From NCBI RefSeq assembly GCF_000972845.2, contig NC_040022.1:11767711-11831710 (forward strand): 64,000 nt of DNA. The letters run 5' to 3'. Both the position numbers and the translations under genes were made by a program. Of this stretch, positions 1-13,335 are shown piece by piece. Origin of the DNA: Larimichthys crocea. Its lineage: Eukaryota > Chordata > Actinopteri > Sciaenidae. The notes under the pieces were generated by a model. The model was not told the DNA's origin and made no database searches. It saw only the letters and a program-made list of their open reading frames with translations. Each line of letters opens with the position of its first letter. Position 1 is the stretch's first letter.

Positions 1-119
1 GAGAAGTTTCATAGTGATATCTATAAGTTAAAATTTTGACCCTAATCACCTCTAGTGTCTCAAAATCAATTTTACATTACATATCTTCTAAATCAGTACT
101 AAAGTACTAAAATCAGTTT

Positions 120-370
120 TTCTCAGACTCACAAATCTCCACTTCAGCAGCACTTACATAAACCAAACCTTCCAGTTTGATCTCCATCTATATTCTGAAG
201 TTTTGTACAGAGGGGTTTATTAATATATCATTCAGAGCATGATTTATACAAGATTTTATTCAGAAAAACTTTTTTTGACAGTAGTCAACTATTTGTGGAC
301 GGTATTTTCTGACTCATGGAGTGATAAAAAGAGATACAAAATTCCCTTTGTAAAAACCTTTGTCTCTAAT
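120..370. repeat. Dispersed repeat, copy 1
   Basis: This stretch resembles 9955-10345 over about 250 bases: both contain the order 'cagcagcac/cagcagcag', 'ttccagtttgat/ttcctgtttgat', 'gttttgtacaga', 'tatcattcagagc' and 'tgatttat'. Homology to the smaller piece at 550-590 (agcttcatgatgatatct) suggests a third fragment. No open reading frame is conserved. It lies downstream of the last visible lcp2 exon candidates. Class unknown. Confidence 0.6.
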
Positions 371-750
371 ATGTCAATAAAATAGAACAATTTTGAACAT
401 GGTTTTATCTAATGTTCACTTTTCTATTCTGTAAATAATTAATTATAATTAATGAGATCAGATCATCAATCAATGAGATAATACCTAATTTCAAACAAAA
501 ATTTCAATAAACTAAAACTGCAATATATATGTATGTATGAATATGGGTGTGAGCAATCGACTTGGGAAGCTTCATGATGATATCTATTCGGCTGTAGTGT
601 TTCAGTCACCTCTTAAAGGTAAGATCATACCTGTTTTGCATCATTCTGGGGACCAGTTTCAGTTTTTAACCATCGTAGTGAGGACATTGGTGCCTTATGA
701 GGACTGTCTGAAGGTTTGTGGCTAACCCTCAGGTGTGAGGTGTGTTGTTA

Positions 751-3700
751 CCTGTGTGCGTGCTGTTGTGGATGGAGAAGGACGAAACGACTGTCTATCT
801 GATCCGAAGTTTCCTCTTTGTTCTGCCACCGCTACACATACAAACACAGTATTACTATCAAAGTAGACGACAGGGCACCTTCTAGTGTCACGTCATTACT
901 GTAAGTTGTGCAATCATATAAACCTGATTACCTGATTGCAGTTTGTGAGGCAGAGATCCTGAAGAGGGAATATTGGGAGGCATACTGTTCAAAAATAAAA
1001 AAAGTAAAAGAAAAAGAAACTGAAATTATTAATTATATGGTATATTTATGGTGCTGTTAGACCGCCCCATTGATACAGGTATGCAGCAATAATTTATAAT
1101 ACATTTGTATCTGGCTAAATGCAACAGAAAGACTAATTTACCTATTGAGGCTAATGCTAAATGACACATTAAAAATAGCTAAATACATTAGAAGCGGGCT
1201 AACCAAAGCCATGACATACAAGCAAACTTTTAAATCTCCAATATACCAAAATTAATCTATTGTTTGCAGTCAGTTAATGTTTTTCACTGAGGTTGATCAA
1301 GGCCTATCTGGACATTTGACAATGGACTGAAAACAGTTTCCAATACAAAGATGAAATTCATTCCAAAAGCTACATTTAAAAAAATAACAGGCCCGACAAC
1401 TGAACCCTGTGGTACTCCAGTACTGATGTTGCTGGTGCAATGTGCAAAGAATTACATACCTGTCTCCAGGGCGTGAAGGGAGTCCCGGAAGTCCTGGCCG
1501 TGGGGGTAGACTTTTATTGTGGAGAGGGAAGGTGTTGTGTTTAGTAGCTGGAAAAGAAAGGAATAATTAAATTAATCATTATTTTGTGATTTTTTTGAGG
1601 GGCATTTTAATAGAAATTTGATTTTTTTTTAAATAAAGAAAAAGAAATCTCACCTTCATCAAGTGTTTGCTGATAAAAGAAAAAAAAAGGGTCAGAGTTA
1701 ATTCTGGACAAATTCACCATCACAATAAATTCTTTCAGAATAGTAACTTACTTCTCGCCTCCCATCAAACCTGTTTAACCAAACCACAAAACCACAGACC
1801 AAAAATTGATTATTATCAAGTAAAATGAAGCTGTTTGATCATCTTACAACTGTTTCAGCACAAAGAAAGAACAAAACAAAATAAGCTGACAAGCTGACAT
1901 TACATTATGTTGATAAAAGTTTGTGCTGACCTGTTGGGAGGTTGTCTGGCTGAGGAGTTGGTCCTGTTGATGGAGGTGGAGGCTGGAGGAAGAGCAGGAG
2001 GTTTGGACCAAGTGGGAGCATCAGGGACGTCCAGCTGAGGCCTGAACACACAATAAAATTTATACTAACAATTAAAGGATGGATTCAAATGGCTTTTTCA
2101 GGATTACCCAAAAGCAACACTGTGTAACTCTTCTACCATAAATAAAAGGCTGAAAGACAACGAGCTGGGTTTCATGCTGTTGGACTAGTAAGTAATATTT
2201 GCTGGCTGCTATGTCTTGTGTTGTGGCCTTTGCTTGATGTTTGGCTGTTAGAAAAGTTGTTGACTCGCTAGTTTTTGATTCTAAGTAATACAATCATAAC
2301 AAATACACACGTACAACTGTCCATATTTACGACAGTGGTCTTACAAAAACACCAATTTCTATGCAATGTCGCTTTAATATAACACTAATAATATAAATCG
2401 CAGAGCTACAGATGATGCACTGCTTACCATGTTTAATATAGTATTGTTCAAGAGGAGCTGAATGTAAACAAGACACTGTCATCTGCATAAAAACTGATAT
2501 TATAAATATGTGTTGAAGTTATAATATTGTAAAATATAAATAGTAAAGGACAGATCACAGACTTTTATTTCTTCTCAAATATAACCCAACAGTTTGCCTT
2601 CTTTATAAATCAATGTGTGATTTATAAAGAAGATTTGCCTAGTGATAGCAGTACGAGTTTAATGAGGTGAACCTAAAGACTTGTGATGGATCCATTTACA
2701 GTGAAACACTCACATTCAATTTAATTTAAATTATGTAATTAATTCAATTTTTGAATCGTATAATCATACACGCACAATTATAATGAAATGTATTTCTGCA
2801 AGCTCACACTGCAATTCAAAATAGGGTAAAATATTAGTATTATTACTATTTCAGTGGTAATTATGTAAGTAAAAGTAAAAATAACATAAAGATTAACAAT
2901 AGCATTGACAGACAATTTTCATACAAAGCCCATAAATTTGTTTTTGTTAATAATTTGATCCAAAATACTGAGATACATACTGAGAGAGATATGTAAATAT
3001 AATGTGTACTTACCTCCAAGGCTGTGTGCCCGCCTGCAATATACACAGAAATAGACATTTAGTTACAAATTACAATTAGTTTTAAATGGAGTTCCTCAAG
3101 GTCATGTTCTTGGTCCTATTTTATTTTTAATTTTAATTATGCGTTACTTAAGTTTATTTTGGGAAAACTCACCTTGTCCGATGTGGTGTTGCGGTGAGGT
3201 CCTGTGAAGAAGAGAAAACTTAATATCATCATGATCAAAACATCACTCCCTGAATGCACCAAAAGTATAAGTAACAAAAAGTTTTTTTTCCAAATCATAC
3301 AAATTGAATGAAACTACTGAAAGGAAATCAATCAATCTATAAAATATAAGCATATAAGGGAAAGTAAACATGATTTATTGGGCTTAAAACAGAAAGTCAC
3401 ATCTTGGGTTCAGTATTACCTCTGACAGGGGATGGGTTGGATCCTGAATCTCTACCAGGTTTGTTGCCACGAAAGATCTGTGGCGGCCCTGGAGCAGCTG
3501 AACACAACAACATGGACACAAAAGACAATTTGTAATTGGGACAGTGACACTCTTGCCAACTATTTTAATAAATCGATGAAATATTTGAAATTTCAGCAGT
3601 TGGTTTCTCACTATTTCCTGATGGTCGTCCACAGTGTGGGGACGTGTCTCTCCTCGACGAGGACGATTCTCCTGGCTACAAGTGGCAGTCAGAGTTTTAG

Positions 3701-6700
3701 TGACTTGAATTGCTGACTTGCAATGTGAATTTCTGACTCACAGCGCGAACAGCTGACTAATGTTCAAATAAGTGTGCGACAAACTCACCATCCTTGGAGA
3801 CGGTACAGACAGGGTGGTGGCCGGAGGACGGGGAGACAGAGCAGGCGGCGGACCTCTGTTTGACACGTGGTTATTCCTGTTATCTGCACACACCACACAT
3901 TATTTAACTACAATTTACTGGAAGTGTCTTAGTCAAATCTGACTCATGTTTTTTTTTTTTATTTCTCTGATCAAAACATGTGCAGCAAGCTTGTCTCATA
4001 ACATTTAGAAAATCCCCATAAAGCTTGGTTACCCTAACAATTGTCTTTATGAATCACATATTCCTTCAGCAGGAAGAACATCTGCACTGTTTAGATACAA
4101 TAACAACTTAGCTATTGAAAAACCTAACATCTATTCAAAACCTAGCAATAATTCATGAGATAATAACTATCCACTAGCCAACAGCAAACTGGAGGAAATT
4201 ATTGTTGGGTTGGGAATTGTTTGGTCTCAGTAGATAAAACTGAATTCAATTAATAACTATCCATGAGCTAACAGCTATCCGTGACCCCCCCAACACCCAT
4301 GTTACCTATGTAATCGCTGTCTCCGATTGGTAAGGTGGGGCATAACTTGTGAACCATGTCTTCTGGAGGTTCTGAGGGGGGAGGTTCGTAATCGTTGGAT
4401 CCATCCAGGTCATCATTTGGGGACTCGTAGTCCCCCCCACTGCCCTCTTCATCACCACTGTAGGGGCTCTCATAGTCATCATCAAACTCTTCATCATCCT
4501 AATGGAGTGAAGGAGAAAATGAGCAACCACCACCCAACCCCCCTGACAACCATTTTACTGAAAAGTGATGTAGTAGGGTGCAAGTATAAAGTTGTATAAA
4601 ATCTAAATGCCAAAGTTAAGTACAAGTACAATTTATACTTTAAAAAGAAAACAGAAAGAAAAAAAAGAAAAACTAAAAAGACAAAGAATTAACTTACAAA
4701 CTCATCTTCACCCCAGCCGTGAACTTCAGCAGTCGTCTCTGCACAGAAGAAAGCAGCATGTTAGCAGCTCGCATGCCAATAATACATAAATATTTATCTG
4801 TTTAATAAGATGCATTAATCCTCGGAGGGTCAATTCAAATATAAGTGCAGATAAACTAAAAAAAGTGACCTGAAAAAACTTTTCTGTAATAATTCATAGT
4901 ACATGTAAGAGTAATGTGATGCAGCAAACACCAGAATAATATAAAACATGATGAAGTAATTATACTTAATTGTCTGTACTAATATATAAATATGAGCAGT
5001 GTGTAACATAATTTAACAGTAAAACATAATATAAAATAAAAATAAAATATGAAACAGTATAGAATAAATTTAATAAATGATAAATGAAGAGATGGAGTGG
5101 AAAATAAATTCATTATCAGTTAATTCAGTTTATGAATTATTCCTACCTGGTTCATGGTATTTGGGAGTTGTTCTGTGAAAAAAGACAAAATCATAAATTA
5201 TGAAAAAAAAAATACATAAAATAAAATAAGTAAATAATAATAATAATAATTAAATCTCTAATTAGAAAATGTGCTTGTTTAAAACATGAACATACTTTTT
5301 ACTGAACAGGCCTCGCCTCTCCTCCTTTTTGCTGATTTCAGTGCTGATCTTGGAGATCAACCTAAAGAGACACAGACACATTAACGGTTATTGAAACTTA
5401 GTTCTTCTCCACTCGTCCTTGTTCTCCTCTCCTATATTTTCTTGTTTTTTATCACAAAATCATCATAAATAAAGTTTGCAAAGACAAAAAAAACAACAAC
5501 AACAATGCCAGCTGCTAAAAATATGAAGCTCTGTGAAACCGAGCAGACATCATCATTTTATATACTAAAAATATTGTGTGTTTAATAATGTACTGTGATT
5601 TTATTTATTTGTTCAATCAGTTCAATGAGTAAGATTCTGAAGCTTTTTACACATGAATTTTATGTTTTAACCACTTTTTATTGCTAATGTGTGAACAGGT
5701 GGTAGCATTACTTCACAAATAAGCCTTCCACGACTTTTTGGGTCACCTATAACAGACAGATTTCTATGTAAAACACTTGGGACGAATGTTCAGTGTAAAT
5801 CCAAACGATGAAGTGATATTTATGCTCCTGTATGTCTTCTCTCTTCACCTCCCTACAGTGTCAGCTAACAATGGAGTCTGCTAATGTCAACACACAACCC
5901 GCACCCACTACAACACAGAGTCCAACAGCAAGTCCAAAGTCAAAGTTAACGTTACTGCAAAGCATGTGAAATAAATTGTGAAATTGTAGTTTAAGCTGGC
6001 CAGTGATAGGTAGCTAATACAGCAAAATACTGTACTGGGTGGATAACGTCATGCAGACTCCTGGGGCTGATCTGGCTGTTTGTTGGCTGTCGTTACGAGG
6101 TGAACAGATACGTGCTGTGTCACAGTGTTGCGGCTGGCTTATTAACCTTAGCTTGCTTGTTTGCAAACATTATCACCTGCAAAGCGTTATGTAACATATC
6201 CATGTTATTTATACTTTGCCCAATGACTCAAGCAGCTAACGTGATCCATGATACTAATTTACATATTAAGATGAATAGTGTTGATTTTAACCAGCAACAA
6301 ATTATGTAATGGTAGAAACCAAAGGTGTAACTAACGATCACTTTCTTAAAGCCAAGAGCGATGCAAGGCAGGGGCTAACTAGCTAACTGTAAACGAAGCT
6401 AAGTTGGCGTTGGCAGCCTGGCGTGGTCTGGTATTAGTTGCTTTGTGGTGTTGGCTGATGGGGTGATTTGCAGATGGCAAGCCATGCTCACAGAGCAAAC
6501 AGTCCAAATATAACATATGAACATTACAGATAAAATTATTCTCAGTGTGATCGTAATTTATTTTCCAGCGTTCAGTTTTGCGTAAGTCAGCAATGCCAAG
6601 GATCATGCTCGGTCACGCCTACGGAGTTCGTGTACAGTCCCTGCTCTGTCCCTGTCTCTTGAATCAAACAGTAGCTGTTATTAAGACTTTCTGCGTGGTA

Positions 6701-8614
6701 TGAATCAGCGGTTTGCCATCACTCACGGAGCGTGAAGTTTGGGGAATTTCTGGAGGTCGTTATCACTCAGATTCTGCAAAAAAAAAAAAAAAAAAAAAAA
6801 AAAAACAGGAAACAGTGTGAAGTTGACATGAAACAATGAGGATCTGAGGACATTTTAAGACTGAAGAAGACCAACTGACTGCTTCAAGACTAAAAGCAGG
6901 AAACTAAACCTCCTCTTTACTTCCTTGTTTCCTTCTCTTTCTCCTTCATTGCAAGTGCTGTTTTGAAGTTTGTGAACTCACCACAAATCTGGAGCCGCTG
7001 ATGGAGTTCTTCAACACAACTTTATCACAGCCGGACAGACTCATCTGCATACACACATTAAAAACATGGGTGATGCAGTGTTAGTGGTGGTGCCCACATT
7101 CAAAAGAGGTATTTGTGTATCTCTACTTTTTTATCACTACTTCCTTTTCTTTTCTACTTCATAGTTACGTTCCCTACCTCTCTCACTGCATTACTTTGAT
7201 ACTGAAGAAAACCTAAAAACATGACGACCCTGAGTCAAGTTCTGCAGCGTGAAGTGGATTTATGGTTGTTTATTCTGTATGAACATCAGAGATAGTGATA
7301 ACCGCAGGAAGTGGGTGAGGACATATGATTCAACATGTGTTTCGTGTCTATATCTTAAAACATGTCAAACCATGTTATACTGAATTTGTGTTTCACTGAC
7401 CAATTTAAACATCGAACTCATCGATGATGAGTCGAACTTGAACTCAAGTCCAGTGTTGTAGTTCTTAAAATTGGTATTGCGATTGAGCTCAAGACCATTT
7501 TCGATGGTCTTGTCAGGACCACTGCCACCATCTATAGGGAGCATTGATATACTTCCCGAACACAGGTCTCTACGCGGTCTCTGGAGTTTTTTCCTCCTTC
7601 ATGAATGTCCAACAGTCACTGGATCTCAGCCAACTATTCTGTTGGCTATGTTAGCAGAGGAGGAGTGAATAGAGGAGTGCAGTGAATAGTTTAAAATGTC
7701 ATGATATCAAGCAAAGGACCACAAATAAAGTTTTATGTTATGCTATATTATTCTCAATCTTAGAACCAATCGGCTATTTCTGTTTTCTGCTGCTGCTTTC
7801 TGAATTTCTGCTAATCTCTGTGACCAGATATATGAATGCAGATCAGTTTTTACACATACAAAGCTAAATTGATGTCAAACTAGAAGCAATGGGTTTCAGT
7901 CAATGCGTTCTACCACTTTTGCTTTTCACATGAACTCTTGGAATCAAAGCTTGCTCAAACGTGATTGGTCATTATTACTTGGACTTGTTATTTGGACCCA
8001 GCAGACACAGAAAGAACATGCAAACGCCAACCAGTAAGACCCCAGCCATTGTTCAAACCTTTGTGTTACCGGCAGCTTGACAAGGTGGATTTGTCTAGAG
8101 ATTTTGTTGTGGTACCAGCACACAGCCACAGTAAGTTGATTCATTCAAATAGGGGTACTTAAGTGTGAAAGACTGTTTAAAGAGATTATTATTAAAGAAA
8201 TAAAGTAGTACAAATGGATCAATTCTTTGATCCCGGATTTTTCTGTGCCTGCAGGCTCTTATAGTTATAACTGCCCAAAACAGCCCAAACTTGGGAGTCT
8301 CCTCATCACTTTGCAACATCTACAACAACACTACGAACAATGTTTAATCCCTCAACAGTCAACAGTGCAGACTTTTTCGTCAGAGTTCACCAAACTCACC
8401 CTCACAAGCGAATCTACTGACCACAATGTGTTTCATGTTTTAACTGGCATGTCTTGACTGTTGCCTGACTGCAGCCAGTTTCAAGGTCTCTGAAAGAAAG
8501 GAAGAAAGAATGACAGAGTATGGACGCAGGTCTCACCCTCTTCAGGTAGTCTGCCAGCTGCTGTGGGCTCCATCCCATCACCTCCGACCTGGACGGCACT
8601 CGGTCGGAGCTCAT
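751..8614 (-). CDS. lcp2: SLP-76 adaptor protein (lcp2), 5' part; 3' end outside window
   Basis: Lymphocyte cytosolic protein 2 is the scaffold phosphorylated by ZAP-70 downstream of the T-cell receptor. Clear exons, 5' to 3' on the minus strand: 8537-8614 (starts MSSDRVPSRSEVMGW), 6982-7044, 6727-6773, 5296-5361, 5147-5172, 4698-4738, 4306-4498 and 3789-3883; phases join without a stop. The first five encode the N-terminal SAM domain and its tail (NLSDNDLQKFPKL, LISKISTEISKKEERRG). The 4306-4498 exon carries the acidic tyrosine motifs DYESP, DYESPNDD and DYEPPPSEPP that recruit VAV, NCK and ITK in SLP-76. Proline-rich candidate exons follow at about 3420-3501, 3173-3201, 3014-3033, 1931-2041, 1654-1669, 1460-1547 and 751-831; I could not fix their joint reading frame, so these borders are tentative. 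The SH2 domain is not in the window and should lie before position 1. BLNK is the alternative family, but the start and tyrosine motifs fit SLP-76 better. Confidence 0.9.
1386..1425 (-). mobile_element. LINE reverse-transcriptase fragment
   Basis: Read on the minus strand this short piece encodes STGVPQGSVVGPVI, the conserved 'GVPQGSVLGP' block of non-LTR retrotransposon reverse transcriptases. The frame is not open for long on either side, so it is a fossil. It sits in an lcp2 intron in the same orientation as the gene. Confidence 0.55.
3085..3129 (+). mobile_element. LINE reverse-transcriptase fragment
   Basis: The plus strand encodes NGVPQGHVLGPILFL, again the GVPQG block of a non-LTR reverse transcriptase, with one change (S to H). 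It is antisense to lcp2 and lies in one of its introns. Only a few dozen codons remain recognisable. Confidence 0.6.
6778..6804. repeat. Poly(A) tract next to lcp2 exon 3
   Basis: About 27 consecutive A on the plus strand, so poly(T) on the gene strand, sits only a few bases upstream of the lcp2 exon ending at 6773. It therefore forms the polypyrimidine tract of that splice acceptor. Confidence 0.8.
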
Positions 8615-9080
8615 CTTGCTTTCTCCTCCCTTCTCAAAGACTTGACGTCCGCCCAGCTAATGTCAAACTGAAGATTTCTGATTTAATGGAGAAAGACCAC
8701 CTGGAAATTAGAAAGATTTTATTCCCAGTGTTGTCCGTCCTGTTGCTCGTCTTCAGTTAGACGTCCACCCTTCGAATCTTTCCGACTGACAGGCCTCGTT
8801 CCTTACCACTTCTTCCTGTGAAAATGTGAAACCAAACGTCTCATAAAGATTCACAGAAAACAAAATAACTGTGAATTGTCTTCAGAGAAGTTTTACTTCC
8901 TCAAATCAACTCACCACTTTCTGTCTCTCCGAAAGTCTTTCCAAGCAAAAAGAAACAAGAAAGAAGAGGACAAAGTGCAGACAAACATGCCACAGAGGAA
9001 CCAAAATGGCTTCCTTCTTTGTTTCTTACTCTCCTCCACTCTTTCTATGTATCTCTCTATCTCTTCACCTCTGTTTCCTC

Positions 9081-9083
<3 letters not shown>

Positions 9084-9115
<32 letters not shown>
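9084..9115. repeat. (TC)n microsatellite
   Basis: An almost pure CT dinucleotide run in a longer pyrimidine-rich stretch upstream of lcp2. Overlapping open frames here are by-products of the repeat. Confidence 0.9.
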
Positions 9116-9118
<3 letters not shown>

Positions 9119-9654
9119 GGAAGTGACTGTGCAGAGGAGGGGGGGTGTATGATGATGAAGGCAGCATCCTCCTCCTCCCCCCGTCTAACCACAGAGCGGA
9201 ACAGATGCTGCAGTTGCACGCACTAAGCTGCAGCTCGGCTGCTGACGAAAAACACGACACACTGTTTAAAAAAAAAAAAAGAAGCAGCAGAAAGACACAG
9301 ACTCTGGATCAGTTCAAGAGTTCACTGATCACTACAACATATAACATCGAACCCAGTCTCTTTTTGTTGTCAGCTGAGTTACACTTAAAGTACAAGCATG
9401 GGGATGTGAAGAGAGAACCTGTAACCATAAACCTACAAAAGAGTTTGAACCACAAACCTACTAAATCATTTCTAATACCGGAATATTGCAACATGCTTAT
9501 GGTATTGTATTACATGTAGGTGATGTGGAAATGAGGAAACAGGTCTGGTCTTATGAAAAAAGATTAACATGACTGTTTTGGTCCTGCTGAATATCAGTTA
9601 GAGGCACTACAGACAAAAACATATTATTTATTTTTAAGTGCTTTGATACACTGA

Positions 9655-9905
9655 CAATATAAAGAATGGAAGTCGTATCCGTAACAGTAGAAGAGCCGTT
9701 TTAAAGCTCAAAGTCTGTGACTCTGGGTGCCACCATGTTGGTAGTCCTGCCTCTTCCATCTCCCGGCTAAAAATCTGCAAAGATCTCACTTATCAGCAGA
9801 CCTGAGGTGGGCTCAATGACACCTGGTAGCTCAAACAGACCCCCTGTAAGGGCACCCACCTGTCAGTCAAGTGGCAACACTGTTAATTCTGGATAACTTC
9901 TCCAT
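9655..9905 (+). repeat. Dispersed repeat family R1, copy a
   Basis: Contains 'tataaagaatgga', 'gccaccatgttgg', 'gtagtcctgcctcttcc' and 'aagggcacccacctgt', all found in the same order in 20000-20410 and partly in 27455-27765. No coding capacity seen. See the copies at 13120, 20000 and 27455 and the reversed piece at 11530-11640. Confidence 0.65.
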
Positions 9906-9954
9906 GAAGATATCTAAATTTTGACTATTCACGTGTCATGTCTCAAAACAAACC

Positions 9955-10345
9955 TTCACGTCAGCAGCAGACCTTCCTGTTTGATTCCTGTTGATATTCT
10001 AAAGGTTTGTACAGACGGGTTTTGTATCATATCATTCAGAGCCTGATTTATTCAACATTTTATTCACGAAAGAATGGAAAAAACTGTGTTTTGTAAGGCT
10101 GTTGACAGTATTTTATGATTTATTGAGTGATGAAAAGAAATATCCAAATTTCCCTCTTTGATATTTTACCAAAATGAAAACAATGTTCCGAAAATGTATA
10201 CAAGTATGTGCATTTTCAGGGATATAATTCCTCATTTGCATACTTGAACATAAATTGTCCAAAAAACTTGTAATACAAAAAAGACTTGTCCTAATGTGAG
10301 TAATCATCTCAGGAAGTTTCATGATGATATCTGTTACTTTAAATT
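9955..10345. repeat. Dispersed repeat, copy 2
   Basis: Partner of the copy at 120-370; the two align from the 'cagcagcag' block through 'tatcattcagagcctgattta' and the following A-rich part. It lies directly beside an R1 repeat, so the two may be parts of one larger element. Confidence 0.6.
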
Positions 10346-11123
10346 TTTTCTCTGTTCACATGTTGTTTCAAAGGAGCAAGGTTTCATGTCCTCATGCTCC
10401 CTCGCAGCTTTTTTAGTTCATCTTTTTTAAGAGTGTCAGAGGAAAATCCCTCGCCTTCTTCCTCCTCTGTCAGTCATGCAGGGTGTGATGTCACATGACC
10501 ACGACTCAACACATTTATCCCAAACACACACAAAACATTCAGAGACGGGGCGGTCCGTAGGACGCAGTAATCAGATCACAGGTGGGATTTAAAAAGGCCA
10601 AACCTCATCCTGATGACTCAGAGACATCCAGTCTGACGGTAGACGTGCATTCTGGGAGTGCAGATACAAAAATAAATCCCCACATGCAGATGTGGCCGTC
10701 ACAGCTGATGGTAACAATGTGTGAAAATGAAAAATTCAAAAGAAAAATGCAGGCATCACACGTCTGAAGCAGCAGTTCTCAAATTCGTTCTGTCTTTTCC
10801 AGAAGTTGAAACAGTTCACCCTCCCCAACACGCAGTTTTAATCAATCATTAATGACAATGGAGGAAGCAACTAATAAAAAGGGATCCAAGTTGAATTTAC
10901 AGAAATAAACTTGAGCGTCAGCAAACTCTTTGTTTGTTTATGAAGTCAGTTTCATTTCACTCAGTTTTCCTCTGTCATCAGTGGCTGACCTAAATTAACC
11001 TCTGTCATCTGTCATTAATCCTTCAACCCTTAAATTAGTTTAGGAGAAGAACTGATTAAACAGCCTGTAATTTAACTAATATTGGTTCATTTGTTGAAAC
11101 TCTTCAAAGAGTAACAGACTAAA

Positions 11124-11125
11124 TG

Positions 11126-11199
<74 letters not shown>
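11124..11199. repeat. (GATA)n microsatellite with SINE/LINE-like tail
   Basis: About 19 perfect GATA units. It is followed at 11200-11225 by 'tactttatttatccca', close to the 'actttattgatccc' tail that also occurs at 29168-29185, so the array probably grew from the end of a retroposon. Confidence 0.9.
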
Positions 11200-11529
11200 T
11201 ACTTTATTTATCCCAAGCTAGGAAATTATAGTAAGATGGAGTATAGTATAGATGGAGTTACCTTCAAACACTTTATAGTAGACATGTGACCCAAGTCGCT
11301 TGTTGTTGGGCAAGCCTGGGCCTTTATTTACATTTAGTCATTTAGCTGACACTTTTATCCAAAGCGACTTACGAAAGGGGGAACAATCATAGTAGCAGCA
11401 ATGAGTACTACTTGCAGATTGTAGATTTGGGTTGACTAAAGACCGCCACAGTCTGGATCATCTGAAAGAGTTTCACTGTGCAGGCTGGGATGCCCTTCAG
11501 GAGGGCGTTACAGTAATCTAGTTACAAGA

Positions 11530-11640
11530 TGGACGGCAGAGACAGGACTGCCAACATGGTGGCAGCCAGCACTACCACGCGTTGAGCTTCACAGCAGCTC
11601 TTGAGAAACCTGTGGGTGACGTCACTCATCACAATCTTTA
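11530..11640 (-). repeat. Dispersed repeat family R1, reversed fragment
   Basis: On the minus strand it reads 'gtgacgtcacccacaggtttct' (interrupted) then 'gccaccatgttggcagtcctg', matching the 5' part of the R1 copy at 20030-20105 in the opposite orientation. Confidence 0.55.
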
Positions 11641-12514
11641 ACTGTATTATATTATTATTTTTTTTATTTTGTGACAGTGTCAGAAAATGTGAAATACAAC
11701 AATGTACAACTGTATGAGGAAATGAAACATGATGTTTGGGTTTGTTCGAGAAAGCGATGAGGTTGAAGTTACCACGGTAACTGAGTCAAAATTAAACAAT
11801 GGCTCTGCTTCTAAACTCAAGTTTAACAAACTCAGAGTTTCACAGAACCTGAGACCCACAAAACTCACTCAAACTGTGACACCCCTGTAAACATCCTCGT
11901 ACAAAACAGGATCTCAGAGAGGCATCCTAAATGAATGAAGTTGACTTGATAACTTCTTGTTGTCGCTTGTTTCTCTCTGTGGACAGATGATGACAGTTGC
12001 AGCGAGAATACTTACAGCAGCCCGTCTGTGTGATGTATGCTAAGTGTCTCAGTCCAGTCGATAACCAGAAAAGTGTTAAGAGGAAAGGAAGCAAACTTCC
12101 CCTTCTTCTTCCTGTTGATCAAATTTAGTTTCAGGCTGCTGCACCAACAGTTTAGTTCAGTAGTTTTCTGCCCACAATCTGACGGTATCTCATTTGCATT
12201 ATACATGCATTCAAACTAGAGCTGCAACACTCAGCTGAAATTACACAAATCGAGAACCGTATGTGTGAATTTGCAGCTTTTTTATTTGGTTTTAAATAGA
12301 ATATTTTGTGGTTTTTGGTCAGACAACACACAATGTTTAAAGACGTCAACGTGTGCTCTAGATTATTTTGAAGGGAAATTCGAGGTACCCCTCCATCTTG
12401 TTGGGGTGTAGGGTACCAGGACCATAGTTTCCAACGTCAAATATGTTTCCGGAGGGTGTTTGTCTCCAAGGTTCTTATTTGTTACTCATTGTGTTTGTGG
12501 TTAAAGAAAGTGTC

Positions 12515-12590
12515 TGGTTTGAGAATCAGCTATTTGCAGAAGATGTGGTTTTATTGGCTTCATCAGACCGTGACCTTCATCAGACCCACC
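12515..12590 (+). mobile_element. LINE reverse-transcriptase fragment (catalytic block, mutated)
   Basis: The plus strand encodes NQLFAEDVVLLASSDRDLHQ, which matches the 'LLFADDVVLLASS' catalytic block of non-LTR reverse transcriptases. The FADD centre is changed to FAED, and the frame ends soon after in a T run, so the element is dead. Confidence 0.7.
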
Positions 12591-13119
12591 AAGGTTTTTT
12601 TTTTAGCCATGTGTCAATTGGTCTGGATGAGTCATCATCTCCGAGTCTGAGGCCGTGGGTGACTGCTGGAAAATGGTTAAACTTAAGGGCATCGTCCCAC
12701 AGGTGAGAAAAAGTTGGTCAGTAAGAATGTTTGAATAAACTGACTTGATTTAAAGTTTAATCATTTTTATGTTTATGTACATTAGAGCCCCGTGAACTAC
12801 TCCTTCTGGGTTGGAGGACTTTCTTATCGGACTCGACATGTAGGGCAATAAGAGCTGTCCCTAATAAAGTTAAGCCGTGTAGATCTTGTAACATTGTTTT
12901 AGATTTATGGGTCACGGTAATGGGGTTATTGTAAACAAAGTTAGGTTGGGATCCATGTGAAGTCCGTTATATAAAGCCAGGCAAAATCAACATTGACCAA
13001 GTTTCACCTCCCGTTCTTCATCCTTTTTATGCAAGTAAAAAGCAGATTTGCATCTCTGCTTCACGTAGAGTTCGGCCATAACCACCCAAACCAACAGTAA
13101 ATGTGTGTGGTTGACCCAT

Positions 13120-13335
13120 TAACTGTATAAAACATGGATGTAGTTTTAGTAACACAACCTGCAGGTTTCATTATACGTAACTTTAAGTCTAAATATAATT
13201 TGAACTGGTGAGTTATATAAAAATTCACCCTCAGTACAGGATATTAGCTATAGAGAACAAAACAGTTTTTTGTACCAGGCTGTAAAAATGTTTATTTCTG
13301 CTATGCATTTTAACAGAGACTAACTCACTTCTGTT
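13120..13335 (+). repeat. Dispersed repeat family R1, copy b
   Basis: Shares 'taactttaagtctaaatata', 'atttgaactggt', 'gagttatata', 'atgtttatttctgct' and 'attttaacagagac' with the 3' half of R1 at 20190-20360. The 5' half is missing. Confidence 0.55.
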
